Assembly: GCF_019279795.1 (NCBI RefSeq)
Contig: NC_056725.1
Span: forward strand, 1,606,516,293 to 1,606,580,292
DNA: 64,000 nt
Direction of reading: 5' to 3'
Source: Protopterus annectens
Taxonomy: Eukaryota > Chordata > Ceratodontiformes > Protopteridae
Below the pieces are notes generated by a model. That model saw only the letters and a list, made by a program, of their open reading frames with translations, ran no database searches and was not told the DNA's origin. The position numbers were made by a program, and so were the translations under genes. Positions 23,945 through 34,949 of this stretch are shown here, in pieces (the stretch's first letter is position 1; the number at the start of each line of letters is the position of its first letter).

Positions 23945-24515
23945 ACATGCTTAAAGTGTATCTCCATCAGTAATGATGGACTGAATAATGGTTGCAAGAG
24001 GGGTAGCTTAAACAAATTCATAAAGATATTTAATTCTCAGGTAATTTTTTTAAAGGAAATATACTAGATACAAGAAGATATAGACAGACTTAATACAAAA
24101 TATTATTCTGTTTTATTTAGTTCTCAGTATAAACAGAAAAAAGAATGGTAGCTATATTATGGAAGAACTCTATACCAATACTGAAAATCATAAATACTTA
24201 TAATGATGAGAAGGGATTGTTTTATTCAGTAGCTCTAGGAATCAAAATAAAATTATATACTTTTGTTAATTTTTACTAGATCCCTGGAATAGGACTAAAA
24301 AATGTTATGCATCAATTAGAACAGATTTCTCAAATTTCAAAGGAAAGTATTACTTTAGCAGGAGACATTAATTGCATACTACAATAAAACTTTTCTCATT
24401 CTACTAGTAAATGGAGAAAACCTGCTTCAGCAAAAGCTTTAATAAAATTTATAGATTTTTTCAATATTAAAGATATTAATGAATTTTCTGAGTCAGACTC
24501 ACTTTTTTTTCAGCC
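23945..24515 (+). pseudogene. L1 ORF2 endonuclease fragment
   Basis: In shifting plus-strand frames: SISNDGLNNGCKRGSLNKF resembles the start of the L1 endonuclease (NGLN-KR), FLKEIY corresponds to the catalytic Q/KE, and near 24357 AGDINCI corresponds to the GDFN catalytic motif. The domain nicks target DNA at TT/AAAA-like sites. Frameshifts and stops are frequent. It ends where a minus-strand CR1 fragment is inserted, and resumes as the ORF2 linker at 25.72 kb. Confidence 0.72.
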
Positions 24516-24525
24516 ATTTCCCTCA

Positions 24526-25378
24526 TAGAACCATAGGATCATAAAAGAATACTAGGCTATCAACCCACAGGTCATTTCAAGTCTAGCCATTTCATCCCAG
24601 TGTAATGCCATATAAATGTTAGTTAATAACCAAGACTTCATTTAAAAATGACTGCCCATGTCCAGGAGTATTCTAGGTGCTATTCCTAGTAAGAACTTAA
24701 AGTGCTCCATCCATTCATCCAGGTTCCTTTTGAACAGTGTCATAGAGGTGCTCTGTTCACATGAATAGGTAGCCTATTCCAAAGATGCAGCAGTCACTGG
24801 GAGATAAATCTGCCCCTCCATCATGTCTTATTTAAGTCACAGGCCATATTTAGGTCCCTGGAATGGGTAGCCCCAGTCCTATTTGATTTATGGATATTCA
24901 GCAAGTTCATTAGGTTTGGGTCTGAGATTGCTCTGTAAGCCAGGCATAAGTCTCCCCTCAGAAGTCTATGTGATATGGAGTAAAGTGACAGGGGCTTTAG
25001 ATGGTCTGTGTATGGCATGTGCTGGATTCCCTTGAACTTCTTTATTAAAAACCTCTGAGGTCTATCCAATAGCTGCAGATGCTTTGTACAGTACATGTCG
25101 AACAGGGCATTATACTCAATTATGGGCTGGATTAGTGTTGAGTATATAGGGATTATAACCTATTTTGCTCCAGAGGGGATGCCTTTACTAATGAAATGTT
25201 CTACGTAAAAAGCCTGCAATCAACTTGTGAACCCAAGTACCTTAGCACTTTGTGGGTACTTACGGTATTGTTGTTGATTTGATAGTGTGAAAGGACATTG
25301 TTTGAGCCAAAGTGAATGATTATCCATTTCTTTGCATTCAGTTTGAGACCATGACTAAGATGCCAGTTGGTGGTCTGC
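24526..25378 (-). mobile_element. CR1 LINE 3' fragment inserted in L1, minus strand
   Basis: Minus-strand words near 25350-25230 are HGLKLNAKKWIIIHFGSN and VLRYLGSQVD, the start of the CR1 thumb region. The frame 25096-24821 gives HLQLLDRPQRFLIKKFKGI, HRLLRGDLCLAYRAISDPNLM and SRDLNMACDLNKT, the ORF2 C-terminus as at 62.66 kb. The 3' end near 24526-24560 reads GGTTCTATGA-like units on the minus strand, the CR1 tail. The insertion interrupts the L1 endonuclease from its linker. Confidence 0.88.
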
Positions 25379-25669
25379 GCAAGACCCTTCTTGAGTATAC
25401 TTTTTAGGAGGAAAGTTAGTGTGATATTTTATATTTTATATTTAAACAATTTAATTAACTATGTTAAATTGGTACTAGTTTGTGATTGGATCACTATTTC
25501 ATGTGACAGTAATTATTGTTATTTAAATTTACTTGTTTGTACGTTTGTTACATTTCTGAGGAAGTTCACAGTCATTAAAAGTGAACGAAACGCGTAATTT
25601 GGACTTATTTTCCTTACACTCGTCTTTGGGTCATTGTTCGGCACTGTGTGGTTTTATGAAGTTTTTGGT

Positions 25670-25674
<5 letters not shown>
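25379..25674 (+). mobile_element. Penelope-like element 3' tail
   Basis: A non-coding segment that matches the 3' region of the PLE at 20.6-20.75 kb: a hammerhead-like motif followed by TTATTTTCCTTACACTCG and TTTTTGGTTCTTTT, comparable to TTTTCTTACTTCAG and ACTTGGTTTTTGG there. It abuts the CR1 fragment on the left and a TA microsatellite on the right. It is a severely 5'-truncated insertion. Confidence 0.75.
25550..25600 (+). ncRNA. Hammerhead ribozyme-like motif with perfect stem II
   Basis: CTGAGGA (25556-25562, the N7 position is G, which is allowed), one extra A, then GTTCAC (25564-25569) pairing perfectly with GTGAAC (25581-25586) across an 11-nt loop, then GAAA (25587-25590), CGCG and T. 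ACGCGT (25590-25595) is palindromic and could form stem III between two RNA molecules. Stem I is weak here: ATTT before the core does not pair well with ATTTGG after the expected cut at A25596. The core is intact, but cleavage is less certain than for 13505-13547. Confidence 0.72.

Positions 25675-25721
<47 letters not shown>
25675..25721. repeat. (TA)n microsatellite
   Basis: About 23 TA units, placed directly between the PLE tail and resumed L1 sequence, as if grown from the A/T-rich end of the PLE insertion. Confidence 0.95.
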
Positions 25722-25724
<3 letters not shown>

Positions 25725-27058
25725 GGATGCTTTAAAAGCATATTTATTGGGTAGAGTTATGAGTTGGTATCTTCAAAAGAGAAAGCAATGGGACAAAGAA
25801 CTGAAAGATTTACAAGAAAAGACTGAAAAGTTAAAACTAGATAGTCAAAATGGGAACAGCAGCTTGTCAGGAGAAATTAATAAATTAAATAGCAAGTATT
25901 TAGAAACCTTAAAACATAAAACTATGATTAACCTACAACAGATTAAAATAAATAATTATTCTATAAATCTTAAATCTATGCATAACTTAGCTATCAGAAC
26001 AAAAATGATTATTAAATCCAATCATATTCAATTTATATTTCCTTAATAGTAAAAAAGGTTACCAAAATAAAATATATTTTAGCTGCTTTTAGAACACACT
26101 TTAATAAAATTAATCAATATAATCCAACAATGGATTGCATTCATAACAAATAATGCTAATACTAAAAATAAATTATGTGAAGACCAGATGAGATTAATTG
26201 ATAAGCCAATCTTAATGTCTGAGCTCAAAATTCAAAATAATAAATTAAAACCTAATAAAGCTAATGGTAATGATGACATAATACCTTAACTATATAAATG
26301 AATGCCCAAAGATGCTTTGAGTGTTTTGCTCAACGTATTTTCAGTAGTTAAAAATTTAATGAAAGTCTCACCATCGTAGAAATATACTCCTATTTCTCCA
26401 ATTGTATAGGCTGATAAAAATCTAACAAAATGCTCCCATGTAGGGCAATCTCACTGTTAAATGTGGATTATAAGATATTTATGGCTATCTATGCTTGTAG
26501 AATAAAGCCATTCTCCCAGTGTTAGTAAATAATGATCAAACTGGTTTCAGAATAAATAGGAATTCTTATGATAATATTAAAAGAATATTTACAATAATAG
26601 ATGAAACTAATAATACAAAAGATAAGCTAACTTTAGTTTGGATATTAATAGTGTCTTTACCTCAGTTAAACTGGAGTATATTTTATTACTTCTAGAAAAA
26701 TGTCATTTTCCCAAAAAGTTTTTAAAATTTATTAAACTTCTTTATGAAAATTCCTTTGCTTGCATCAAAATAGGATCATATACTTCTGAGTCTATTAAGA
26801 TTGCCAAAGGTACTAATCAGGGCTTTCCTCTGTCACAATGGCTTTTTACTTTAATTATGGAACCATTTGCAAATCTTAGAACAGCAAATTTAGATATTAA
26901 AGGCATACAAATAAATAATAATTTAAATACCACAATTCATTTGTTTGCAGATGACATTCTTTTGACTCTAAATGATTGTAATCTTTCTCTTTTTGCTGTA
27001 TTTAATGCAATACAAAATTTCCCAAATGAATCAGGGTCTGGATTTAATAAACTCCAAG
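25722..27058 (+). pseudogene. L1 ORF2 linker and reverse transcriptase fragment
   Basis: The start QDALKAYLLGRVMSWYLQKR is the typical L1 post-endonuclease linker (W-A-KA-LRG), followed by a charged coiled stretch. Around 26160-26290: LMSELKIQNNKLKPNKANGND, the entry of the RT domain. The frame 26638-27159 has MDINSVFTSVKLEYI (motif A; D kept, the second acidic residue lost), GTNQGFPLSQWLFTLIMEP (motif B) and FADDILLTL (motif C). L1 RT copies RNA at nicked chromosomal DNA. It stops being L1 after GSGFNKLQ at about 27058. The continuation of ORF2 is found 20 kb away at 47.3 kb on the same strand. Confidence 0.9.
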
Positions 27059-27469
27059 TAGGTTCCACCCAGAGCCCGCATGGAATGTACTTGCATATGC
27101 AATACTACTCATCATGCAGCATTGTGCAGCCTTGCGCCATGAATATTAATGATGTGTAGTGTACATAAGCATGGTTTCATAACTTACCACAGTATTGTTG
27201 ATCACAAAACCTGTATACTGAATGCAGATCATTCCACATAACTTTTTAGTGCCAGTAATGCAGTCAAACAGTTCTAAAGGATATGAAGTACGGAACAGAA
27301 ATGTATACCATTATATATTGACTGCAATCTTCTGGAATTTCACAATAAACCACACATATTACAAGGAACTGGTGAAAAATATGATGCAAATATCTGGACA
27401 TTCATCAGAACTCTGGACCCCTGCCTTTTGTGTTTTCATTTCTTTTTGTTTTTCTTTCATTTTTTTTCT
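27059..27469. other. Left edge of the Harbinger-rich block, unassigned
   Basis: Sequence character changes abruptly from AT-rich L1 to more balanced, CpG- and TGCA-containing DNA. No domain. This is the point where L1 homology is lost. Confidence 0.4.
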
Positions 27470-28110
27470 TGCCAGTGCTTGCTCGATGGCCACTTGGCAT
27501 AAACATATTTAGCTATGCTCGCCTGGTTTGCACGAAGTGCAACAACACACCAACTGGAGGAATGGACCACCCAGGTTATAGAAAAGACACAGAAAGCCAC
27601 ACATATGGACTGGATGCATTCAATTAATAATATATTGTGGTGCGCAAACATGACATGTGACATTGTGCTACAATTAACAGTGAGAACCTTGCAATAACTA
27701 CTAAGATAGCAGATATCATCCCACTAATCCTGTAGCAGCAGCTGTTAAGTGTAGGTGTGGACTGCAGATGGCCTGGGGTTCTAGAACAGGGTGCACACTT
27801 TTTGTTTTAGTTTTGTGAGATTGCAGATTACAGCAATTGAGTGCAACATACACAACTGTTTTATCAACCTTCTTGTAGCAATAGCTGTAAGTCCAGGAGA
27901 ACCATAGATATGGTTCATTTGAGTAACGCATTTATACAAGTGGCTGTATACCAAAATATTTTGAAATTCCAGTGCTTGCCACTGTTGCACATCCTTTACT
28001 ATCACGCAAACAGGGTGCCCACCAGTGCACACTCTCACTTACCATGTTTGCATGATGGTAAGCGATGCTCAAGATTTTCAGATGTTGCAAATCCAAAATG
28101 TGTACACTCT
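27470..28110 (-). repeat. Harbinger-associated repeat, inverted copy
   Basis: The minus strand of this segment matches 30260-30520 and 43520-43675 on the plus strand. Shared words include GCATCGCTTACCATCATGCA / TCATCGCTTGTCATCAGGCA, then TGCATCCAGTCCATATGTGT / TGTATCCAATCTATGTTTCT. It is therefore an inverted relative of the 5' flank of the two Harbinger copies. No coding role is seen, and the many overlapping open frames here are shadows. Confidence 0.7.
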
Positions 28111-28960
28111 CAGTAAGAGTGAAACATGCAATAGGTGGAAACAGCAGCATATAAAATGCAATTGGCAGGAAATGCTCATTAGACAGTGAGCTTGAACTAT
28201 GGCAGGCATGTCTGCTGTTGCTGGAGAGGGTGTGTTCTTTTACGCACAGTGTTTGGGTAGAGTCCAAGATGTTTGTTGGACTCGTAGTGAAGGAGCTTGG
28301 GTCCAGTTTGCTACAGTAGACTATTCAGGCTCAGAATATAACTCTGAAGCCTAGAATAGTGTTGCCAGGGCCCTAACCAGTGTAACAGGTATGCCCCACA
28401 CAGGTCAGCAATGCATATTGATGACCTACAAATGGGGAAGAGGGATACCTTTGACGTTTGAATTCGGGAATGTTGGGCAGGGGACAACCCACAGTTGTGT
28501 AAGTATTAACTTCAGTGTGTAACTGTAAGAGTTAAAAGATGAATATAGTCAAGACTGGTATTTGTAATGGTGTTCTGTTTTTTCCATAACAACTGAGGAG
28601 ACAGACTCGAATGTTCACTTCCATGCCGCGTGTCTAGTAAGGATGTGAGCAGCATGTGGTATGCATGCACAAGAATAGGACTGTCTAAATAGTATTTTAA
28701 TAATAATAATAAAAAAAGGTTTCTAGTAATTTTGTAGCATTAAATAAGGACAGCTTAGTTGGTATTTAATAGAGTTGTATCAAACTGAGCATGCATATCC
28801 CAACTACAAAAGAAACTATGCATGTCTTTGTCTGTAGCACAAAGAAATGGTGCCATATTCTCAAATAACAGTGAGCATGCATCTCTAAACTGTAAAAGGA
28901 AAGCATGCATGCAGTAGTCTGTAGGACAAAAGAAAAGTACAGTATTTTTGTTTAGTCCAT
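28111..28960. other. Unassigned stretch
   Basis: No domain recognised. Probably part of decayed DNA transposon sequence. Confidence 0.35.
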
Positions 28961-29271
28961 ACCTCTCAACTGTACAGATATTCACAGAATGTCCAGATTT
29001 TTGTCTCATATTTTTTGTCAATTTTTCATAAAAATGTGGTTTTCTCACAAATTAGTGGCAAATCATTAAAGACTGAAGTTAGAAAATAATGACAGTCATT
29101 TAAGTTTCAGACTTCAGACCCTTCAGAAAAGTCATGCTAATACAAAACCTGTTATGCTATCAACTTTCTAAGTTTGTAAGAGCAATATTTAAAACTTATC
29201 GCTATTTTGGGGTCTTTGTCCCCCTTTTATTTATAGCTTTGTCCAGATTTCTTGCTTTACGAGGTTGAGAT
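28961..29271. mobile_element. MITE-like repeat, copy 2
   Basis: About 310 bp from ACCTCTCAACTG to GAGGTTGAGA. The termini are inverted repeats (CTCAAC/GTTGAG) and the interior matches 22068-22388, including CAACTTTCTAAGTTTGTAAG. Non-coding. Confidence 0.78.
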
Positions 29272-29650
29272 TTATGGTGTAGTCATCGGTTGAGGGATCA
29301 AAAAACACACTTTCCAAATATACAGCACTGTTGGCTTTTCATCATTATTGGAATGTAACTTCATACCTCTATGCCAGTGGCACAAATGACCCTCTGTAAA
29401 CTATAGTCAGTATAACTGGAGCACTCATGTGCAATATATGCACACATCAATGATTGGTGGCTATAATATGTATTATAGTGCACCTCTGTTATAAACTGGT
29501 TAGCCTTAAAAATAAGGAAGAAACTTGTTAGGAGTTTGTAGTGTTAAAAGTAAAGGTAACATAATAGAGTCAAATACTTGTATCAGTGCTTTGTATGTCA
29601 CATATGAAGTTACTAATGTTCTTCCTTTTTTTCTCTCACCCCCCCAACCC
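29272..29650. other. Unassigned stretch
   Basis: Nothing recognised. Confidence 0.35.
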
Positions 29651-30200
29651 TTTCCTCTCTCTCTTTTTCTTTTGTGTGTTTACTATTTTCTTTTTTTTGT
29701 TTGTTTTTTGCTTTTCCCACAGCAGAGTGGGGTAGGACTGTCCCACAGGATTCACCTGACCCACACCACCTGCTACAGCACAGCTGCCCAGCATGGAAAA
29801 AAACAGAACACAACAGAATACCATTAAGCATACCAATCTTGACTATGTCCAACTTTTTAACTCTGACAAGTAGTCTCTGTAAGCGATACTTACACATCTG
29901 TGGGATCCCCCAGTCATACATTCCTTGATTCAACAGTCAAGGCTATCTGTCTCCTCATCCTGATGTCTCTGAAGTGGTTTCTACATTGTTCACCAGTGTG
30001 GGCGATACCAGTAGCACTGGTCACAGTCTAGGCCAGACCATTCCATGCCTCTGCCTTGTAATCTGAGCCATGATAGTCTCTCTGCAACAGCTTGGACCCA
30101 TGTTCAATCATTAGGTGTCTAACAAACACTATTGGAATCCTGAACACCCCATCTTTGATCACGGAATCTCAAAAACTCTCCAAGAACACCAGCTATGCCT
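29650..30200 (+). repeat. Repeat shared in inverted orientation with about 41.4-42.0 kb
   Basis: A pyrimidine-rich run followed by CCCACAGCAGAGTGGGGTAG and a CACCTGCC/CACCTGCT-containing stretch matches the minus strand of 41990-41850 (TCCACAACACAGTGGGGTAG). The pyrimidine tract plus CAG at the same point in both copies looks like a splice acceptor, so this may be a decayed exon of an element gene. I cannot name the product. Confidence 0.5.
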
Positions 30201-31920
30201 ATCACAGATCAAGAACAATGTAGAATGATATTCTCCTGCCAGTTTACTTACTGGGAGTATGCACTTTCTGGATTTGCAACATTTGTAAGTGTTGCTCATC
30301 GCTTGTCATCAGGCAAACATGTTGTGCAACAGTGTGCACTGCCAGGAAATGTGTTTGCACGATGGTCAATAGTATTCATTGAATGTATCCAATCTATGTT
30401 TCTGGCTGCTACCTGGATTGCCCATTTGTGCAGTTTGTTCAGTGCCACTCTATGCATAAAGAAAATATGCATAGCCAAAGACATTTGTGCTAAGCAGTGC
30501 ATCACACAAACAGTGCCCCCTCCCAATAAAACAAAAATAACAAAATATAAAACAGGGAGAATTAGTTAAAAATTCAGAAAATCAATCTATGACATACAGA
30601 GTAGAAACTATTAGTACACATGAGATATGACTAAATAGGTCTGGATCCCAACTCTCACTGCAATGCACTGTCACAAAACAGTAGGGGAGATTTATGTAGC
30701 TTTGACCCACAGAAACCTTTGGAACAAATACATGATGTAATTCCTCATACAACCAAGTGCAACTGAATGTACACTGATATCAAGCCATGACCTGTTAGTT
30801 GTAAATGTATTCTATGTAATATATTTGGATGTTATGCACTTACTGATCACACAACTTGCTATGATTATTCCTTACAAATATACAGCTGTGTCCTACCTTT
30901 CTATGTTTCTTGCATTCATTAGTTACCTGACCAGTACTCAGAGACATGCAGTGTGTAAGCCAGTCTATATCATTTACCGTAAAATGTGTGAGGATATTCA
31001 TTGCAGTTGCCATCAAATTAATGGGAGGTTGGATGCCACAAACAAGCACAGATTGCTATTTTGTGGGTGGGGAGCAAAGCTGGGTTCCTGTCATGGAAAA
31101 GCAAGGGTATAATGTTATTTCAAGAAGGTTGGAACTAGACTGAGCTACTGTTCTAGCATAAACAAGGCTAAGTTGCTCTTGTTACTCTCCTTGTTTTGCA
31201 TCCTGCTGGTTTAATCTTGTGAGTGTGGTGGAGCCAGAATCTGCTACCTATTTCCCCGAAAATAAGACCGGGTCTTATACTCTTTCCCCTGCCAAAATAT
31301 GCATTAGGGCTTATTATCAGGGGTTGCCTTATTTACCCCCCATTACAGCAATCTAAATTTATTCATTTATTCATGTAAAAAAAATCAACATTTATTCATG
31401 TACACAAACTGACATTTATTCATGTACAGAAATTGACATTTATTCATGTACACAGACTGACATTTATTTGATACTTTTCTGTTATTGGACAACAGCTCTA
31501 AGCAATGCATTAACAGTTGTGTGAAAATTCTACATAAACAGTGCAACAAACATTTCAACTTCAGAATATCTACACCTTGGCTTTCACAGTGCAATATTTC
31601 ATGCTTAACAGAAAGTGTAGAAAAATCTCAGTACATGTGTATTGGAGGAGGGGAATGAAACTAAAAGCAGAATCAATCCATTCTGTTGCCCCAGTAATGG
31701 AAAAGTTATTCACATACAGTCATGTCATCTTCTTCTGGAACATTGTCATAAGTCTCCAACCCCTGAATTCCAGCCTGAATTTATTGTGACTCAATTTCCT
31801 GTAGAACCATTGACTCCAATCTATAATGCCTAGCAATAGAGCTCTCCTTAAATGAGCACTGCTTGTCCAAGTAGTCTGCTCATAGTGCATTGGCAAACAG
31901 CTGTCAGTGATTTTATCCCA

Positions 31921-32940
31921 TTAATTTTTCACCCAAGTCATGACCTCTTGCAGGCTAGGCTTCACAATGTTTCCATGTTGATTTCTCTCCATTCTATTTT
32001 CAATGTAGTCATTGAGTTCCATGTGCAAATGGTCCTTGAATGGCTTGTTTATTGCAATATCAAGAGTCTGGAGATAGGCAGTCATTCCTGTGGGAATCAT
32101 TATTTGATCTATTCTTCTCCATGTAAGGAATTTCTTTATGTCTTTAGTGCAGCGAGTGCTAACTGAATCCGAGACTAGCAGACCTCTTTCGCCACCTCGC
32201 AAAACAAGTGGCAGCATTACATTTCCTTATAACTGCTTGTGCCCCAGGCGTTTTCGATTTCAAGAATGTAAATGCCTGAAACATGTTCAATCTTATCTTT
32301 CTTGCCCTTACTAATGATTAGAGGTGGTGTTTTCTTTCCATCTAGACGAATTGTCAAAATACAGGTAACACGTGCACTCTCGTAACCAGTGGAGGGAATG
32401 TAGATTGACAGGCATCCCGCTGATGAATTGTTGTTTGAGATCCTTGTCCCATAAACACTGCAGTTTCATCCATAGCAATCATGTTGGAGAGTTGGTATTT
32501 AGAAAAGTTGATGCCATCAACAAAGGACTTGAACGCAAATGCACATTTAATAACTTCAGTATCTTCCAGCTTGAACAGTGTTGTTGATCTTCTTAGAGAC
32601 AGCTCACATCACTGAAAGAAGCCACCCAGCCAATACTGTGATGCTTTGAATTATTCTGGGGATATTTCTAACTGTGGTGCAACTGCAAAGGCAAATGCTT
32701 GAATATCAGCCCTGTGTACAACCAAAGCATTTGCTCTCCTGTTAGCAATCCATTCACAATTGATGTCTTACAGCTCAGGAAATAATGGTTGCTGACCTGA
32801 TCCACACTTGCACTTCTTAGCATTTCCCTCATCGGCCTGGTGACTGAGGTTATCATATGCTGCATGCCATTTTTGGACCATTCAGAGGTCTAACTTCATC
32901 TCTTTGCAGAAAGCCTTTCAGATTCTTTCCCTGGAAGTCC
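31921..32940 (-). pseudogene. Tigger (pogo-type) transposase, broken
   Basis: Reading the minus strand from about 32.94 kb: a CENP-B-like helix-turn-helix part (WIANRRANALVVHRADIQAF, then FKASQYWLGGFFQ and ELSLRRSTTL), then the DDE part with NMIAMDETAVFMGQ (first catalytic Asp) and, in frame 32217-31921, LPLVLRGGERGLLVSDSVST. In the last motif the usual WDS/WDN second Asp corresponds to SDS. Near the C-terminal end lies MIPTGMTAYLQTLDIAINKPFKDH, the P-G-T--LQPLDV-INKPFK hallmark of Tigger. Stops and frameshifts separate these blocks. It belongs to the same family as host TIGD and CENPB genes, but it lies in a transposon with TIRs and is broken, so it is not a domesticated gene. Confidence 0.9.
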
Positions 32941-33290
32941 TCCATGATTCCTTTCTTTTACTCAGTGGAATAGCTCTTTCTTTTTGCACTCATCTTGTCT
33001 GGGGAGGGTTAATTGAAGACTTACGAGACCGGAGTGGCAACCCAAAATGGTGATGGTTAAGAAGACACAACCACAGATGTTCGTTATCAAGTGCGCATGC
33101 TTTACAGGTGTTGTCTGTACTTTGACCAATCAAAGTACACCTGCCAGTGTTTATGGGCCAAGGATCTCAACCGTCAAGTGTGAGTGATGATTAGGGTTAC
33201 AGTAAGAATCATGGAGGACTCCCAGGAAAAGAATCTTATGACTTTCTGCAAAGGGAAGAAGTTAGGTGTCCGAATGGTCTGAAAATGGGG
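32870..33290. repeat. Inverted duplication inside Tigger
   Basis: The segment 32870-32975 (CTTTGCAGAAAGCCTTTCAG, CTGGAAGTCCTCCATGATTC) is repeated in reverse complement at 33183-33290 (GAATCATGGAGGACTCCCAG, CTTTCTGCAAAGGGAAGAAG). The arms are about 100 bp with a 210-bp spacer, so the transcript could fold back. Confidence 0.85.
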
Positions 33291-33478
33291 AGCAGAGTAC
33301 CATAACCTCAGTCAACAGGTGTCAATATTATTATTTTATAATTCAACATGTCCATCATGTGTTGTTGATGATCTTAACTGGGGCTTATTTTTGGGGTAGG
33401 GCTTATATCATGACCACCCTGGAAAACCATGCTAGGCCTTATGTTCTGATTAGGTCTTATTTATGAGGAAATACAGTA

Positions 33479-33840
33479 TGTGTCTCATTACTTTTGGACT
33501 TCTCTGTTATGATTTCACATTTCAAATGTATGGTGCTAAACGGAGGGCAAGCAGTGATCATCATTACTTTGGGGAGGTATCAATGTTTGAATCATTGAGG
33601 CCTAAGGCCACTACTTGCTAATGGACACTTACAAGTGAAATATCTCGCTGCTGTTACATGTGACATTAATTTCTGTACAAATCTCTCACCATGTAGTTGC
33701 TTACTGTACCAAGTGATGAAATACAGGCACATAATATTATTATACAGTATAGTTCAGGACTCACCTTGTAAATGCAGCAGTTGACACAGTGTTAGTTCAG
33801 GGATGACTTTGATGCAAGCAGTACACAGCAAATACATGGG
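33479..33840. repeat. Harbinger copy A continuation
   Basis: Matches 44340-44660 of copy B (GCTTACTGTACCAAGTGATGAAATACA versus the same region there, shortened here). Non-coding in both copies. It lies downstream of the transposase remnant. Confidence 0.65.
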
Positions 33841-33849
33841 GTGGTAAAG

Positions 33850-34015
33850 GCTGTGGCTCTGAGCTGAGGCTGACAGAGGTCACAGAGTTCTTGTATTGTG
33901 TCCCTGTCCACCCTGTAGCACTATACAATGTTCATGTCATGTATGTTGTGATAAATTAAATGTGGCCTTTGAACTCTTCTGTGTCTTGGCCTAGGCCTAT
34001 TGGCAGCAACAGCAA
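33850..34015 (-). pseudogene. HARBI1-type transposase, N-terminal remnant
   Basis: The minus strand from 34010 reads RPRPRHRRVQRPHLIYH, then after a stop CYRVDRDTIQELCDLCQPQL. It aligns with the N-terminus of the fuller transposase at 45780-45640 (PRPRRRRVSRPRVTF, CYRMDRDRLQENCELCLPQL). Everything after this point, including all catalytic residues, is deleted in this copy. Confidence 0.75.
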
Positions 34016-34019
34016 CATT

Positions 34020-34945
34020 GCCTGCAGCCTATTGCACATACAATTGGAGTTAAGTAACATCAGCAGCTCCTAACATTCTGTCTGTGTAGACGTTCTGTGT
34101 CTGTACACCACTACTTTTGAAATCCACAGGAAAAAACAGCATGGAGTCTAAATGGTTGCTTTATAACTTCTTGAATAGTTCCACCAGATTGGTTGATCAG
34201 CATCCAGTTCAGCTGCTTATGCTACAGTTAGCATCTCTGAAACACAGTCTAAATAGCTGCAGTCCATTACTAATCTACTCCGTTATGAAAAGGCAAATGT
34301 GTAGCTAGCCAAACTGATGGTGAGGATACGTGTTACCTGTTCAAAGCAAAACATTTCCCAAGATATCTTTACAGAGGATTATTGAACTCCAGCAGGTATG
34401 TCCTTATTTTGTTACCTACATAATGCATATGCTGAAATATATTAATGAATAATGTGAAGCAAAACCTTTTACACTATCTGTATGCATTACTTAGAAGTGT
34501 ACTGATGGCATGGCCATGTCTGTCAAGCCATTTCAGAAGTGCTAATGATTGACAATGCATGAAAATAGTAAGCTGTATGATACATATTCACAAATGTTTT
34601 AGAGACAGATCCTTTGACTGCATGTTTAGCATGTCAAATGTGTTTTATTAGCAAAATCGTTAATGTGCCTGTTCTTTAGTGGGTGGGGAAGCAAAGAGAA
34701 GATACTGCTATGTCACAAACTAGAATGGACTGTTCTTTTAGGGGGGGTGACACAGTTGAGCTACTGCTATGGCATATATAAGGATATGTTGCCCTTGCTA
34801 CTCTCCTTGTTTTGCATCCTGCTTGTTGTTAGTATTTGATATATGTCACATGTGTTATGTTTTTCCAGTGGGTACTACTGCCTGCCTATCTTAACAATTG
34901 TATCTGGTAACAGTTACTTTGTAGTTATGCGCGTTATAATTCTGT
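34020..34945. other. Intergenic region between divergent Harbinger genes
   Basis: It separates the minus-strand transposase remnant from the plus-strand Myb-like gene. It contains a repeat of 31.06-31.21 kb at about 34680-34835 (shared CTACTCTCCTTGTTTTGCAT) and a segment at 34140-34260 that matches 45918-46020 and 47071-47160. Position suggests it held the two promoters. Confidence 0.5.
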
Positions 34946-34949
34946 TATG

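Larger units (their letters stand above)
31247..33476 (-). mobile_element. Tigger/pogo DNA transposon, 2.23 kb, decayed
   Basis: Flanked by TA (31245-31246, 33477-33478). The left end contains ATTTCCCCGAAAATAAGACC. The right end reads the same type of sequence on the minus strand (CTGTATTTCCTCATAAATAA). Inside each end, GGGCTTATT-type words repeat, typical of the Tigger family with CCCCGAAAATAAGAC termini. The transposase reads on the minus strand. It is inserted into Harbinger copy A, so it is younger than that copy. Confidence 0.9.

Noticed and set aside
27781..28267. Cluster of overlapping 85-111 codon frames on both strands
   Set aside because: They fall in a non-coding repeat shared with 30.3 and 43.6 kb; the frames are not conserved between those copies.
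31921..32940. Host TIGD or CENPB-like gene
   Set aside because: The sequence has Tigger terminal repeats with TA on both sides and stops throughout the coding region, so it is a transposon copy.
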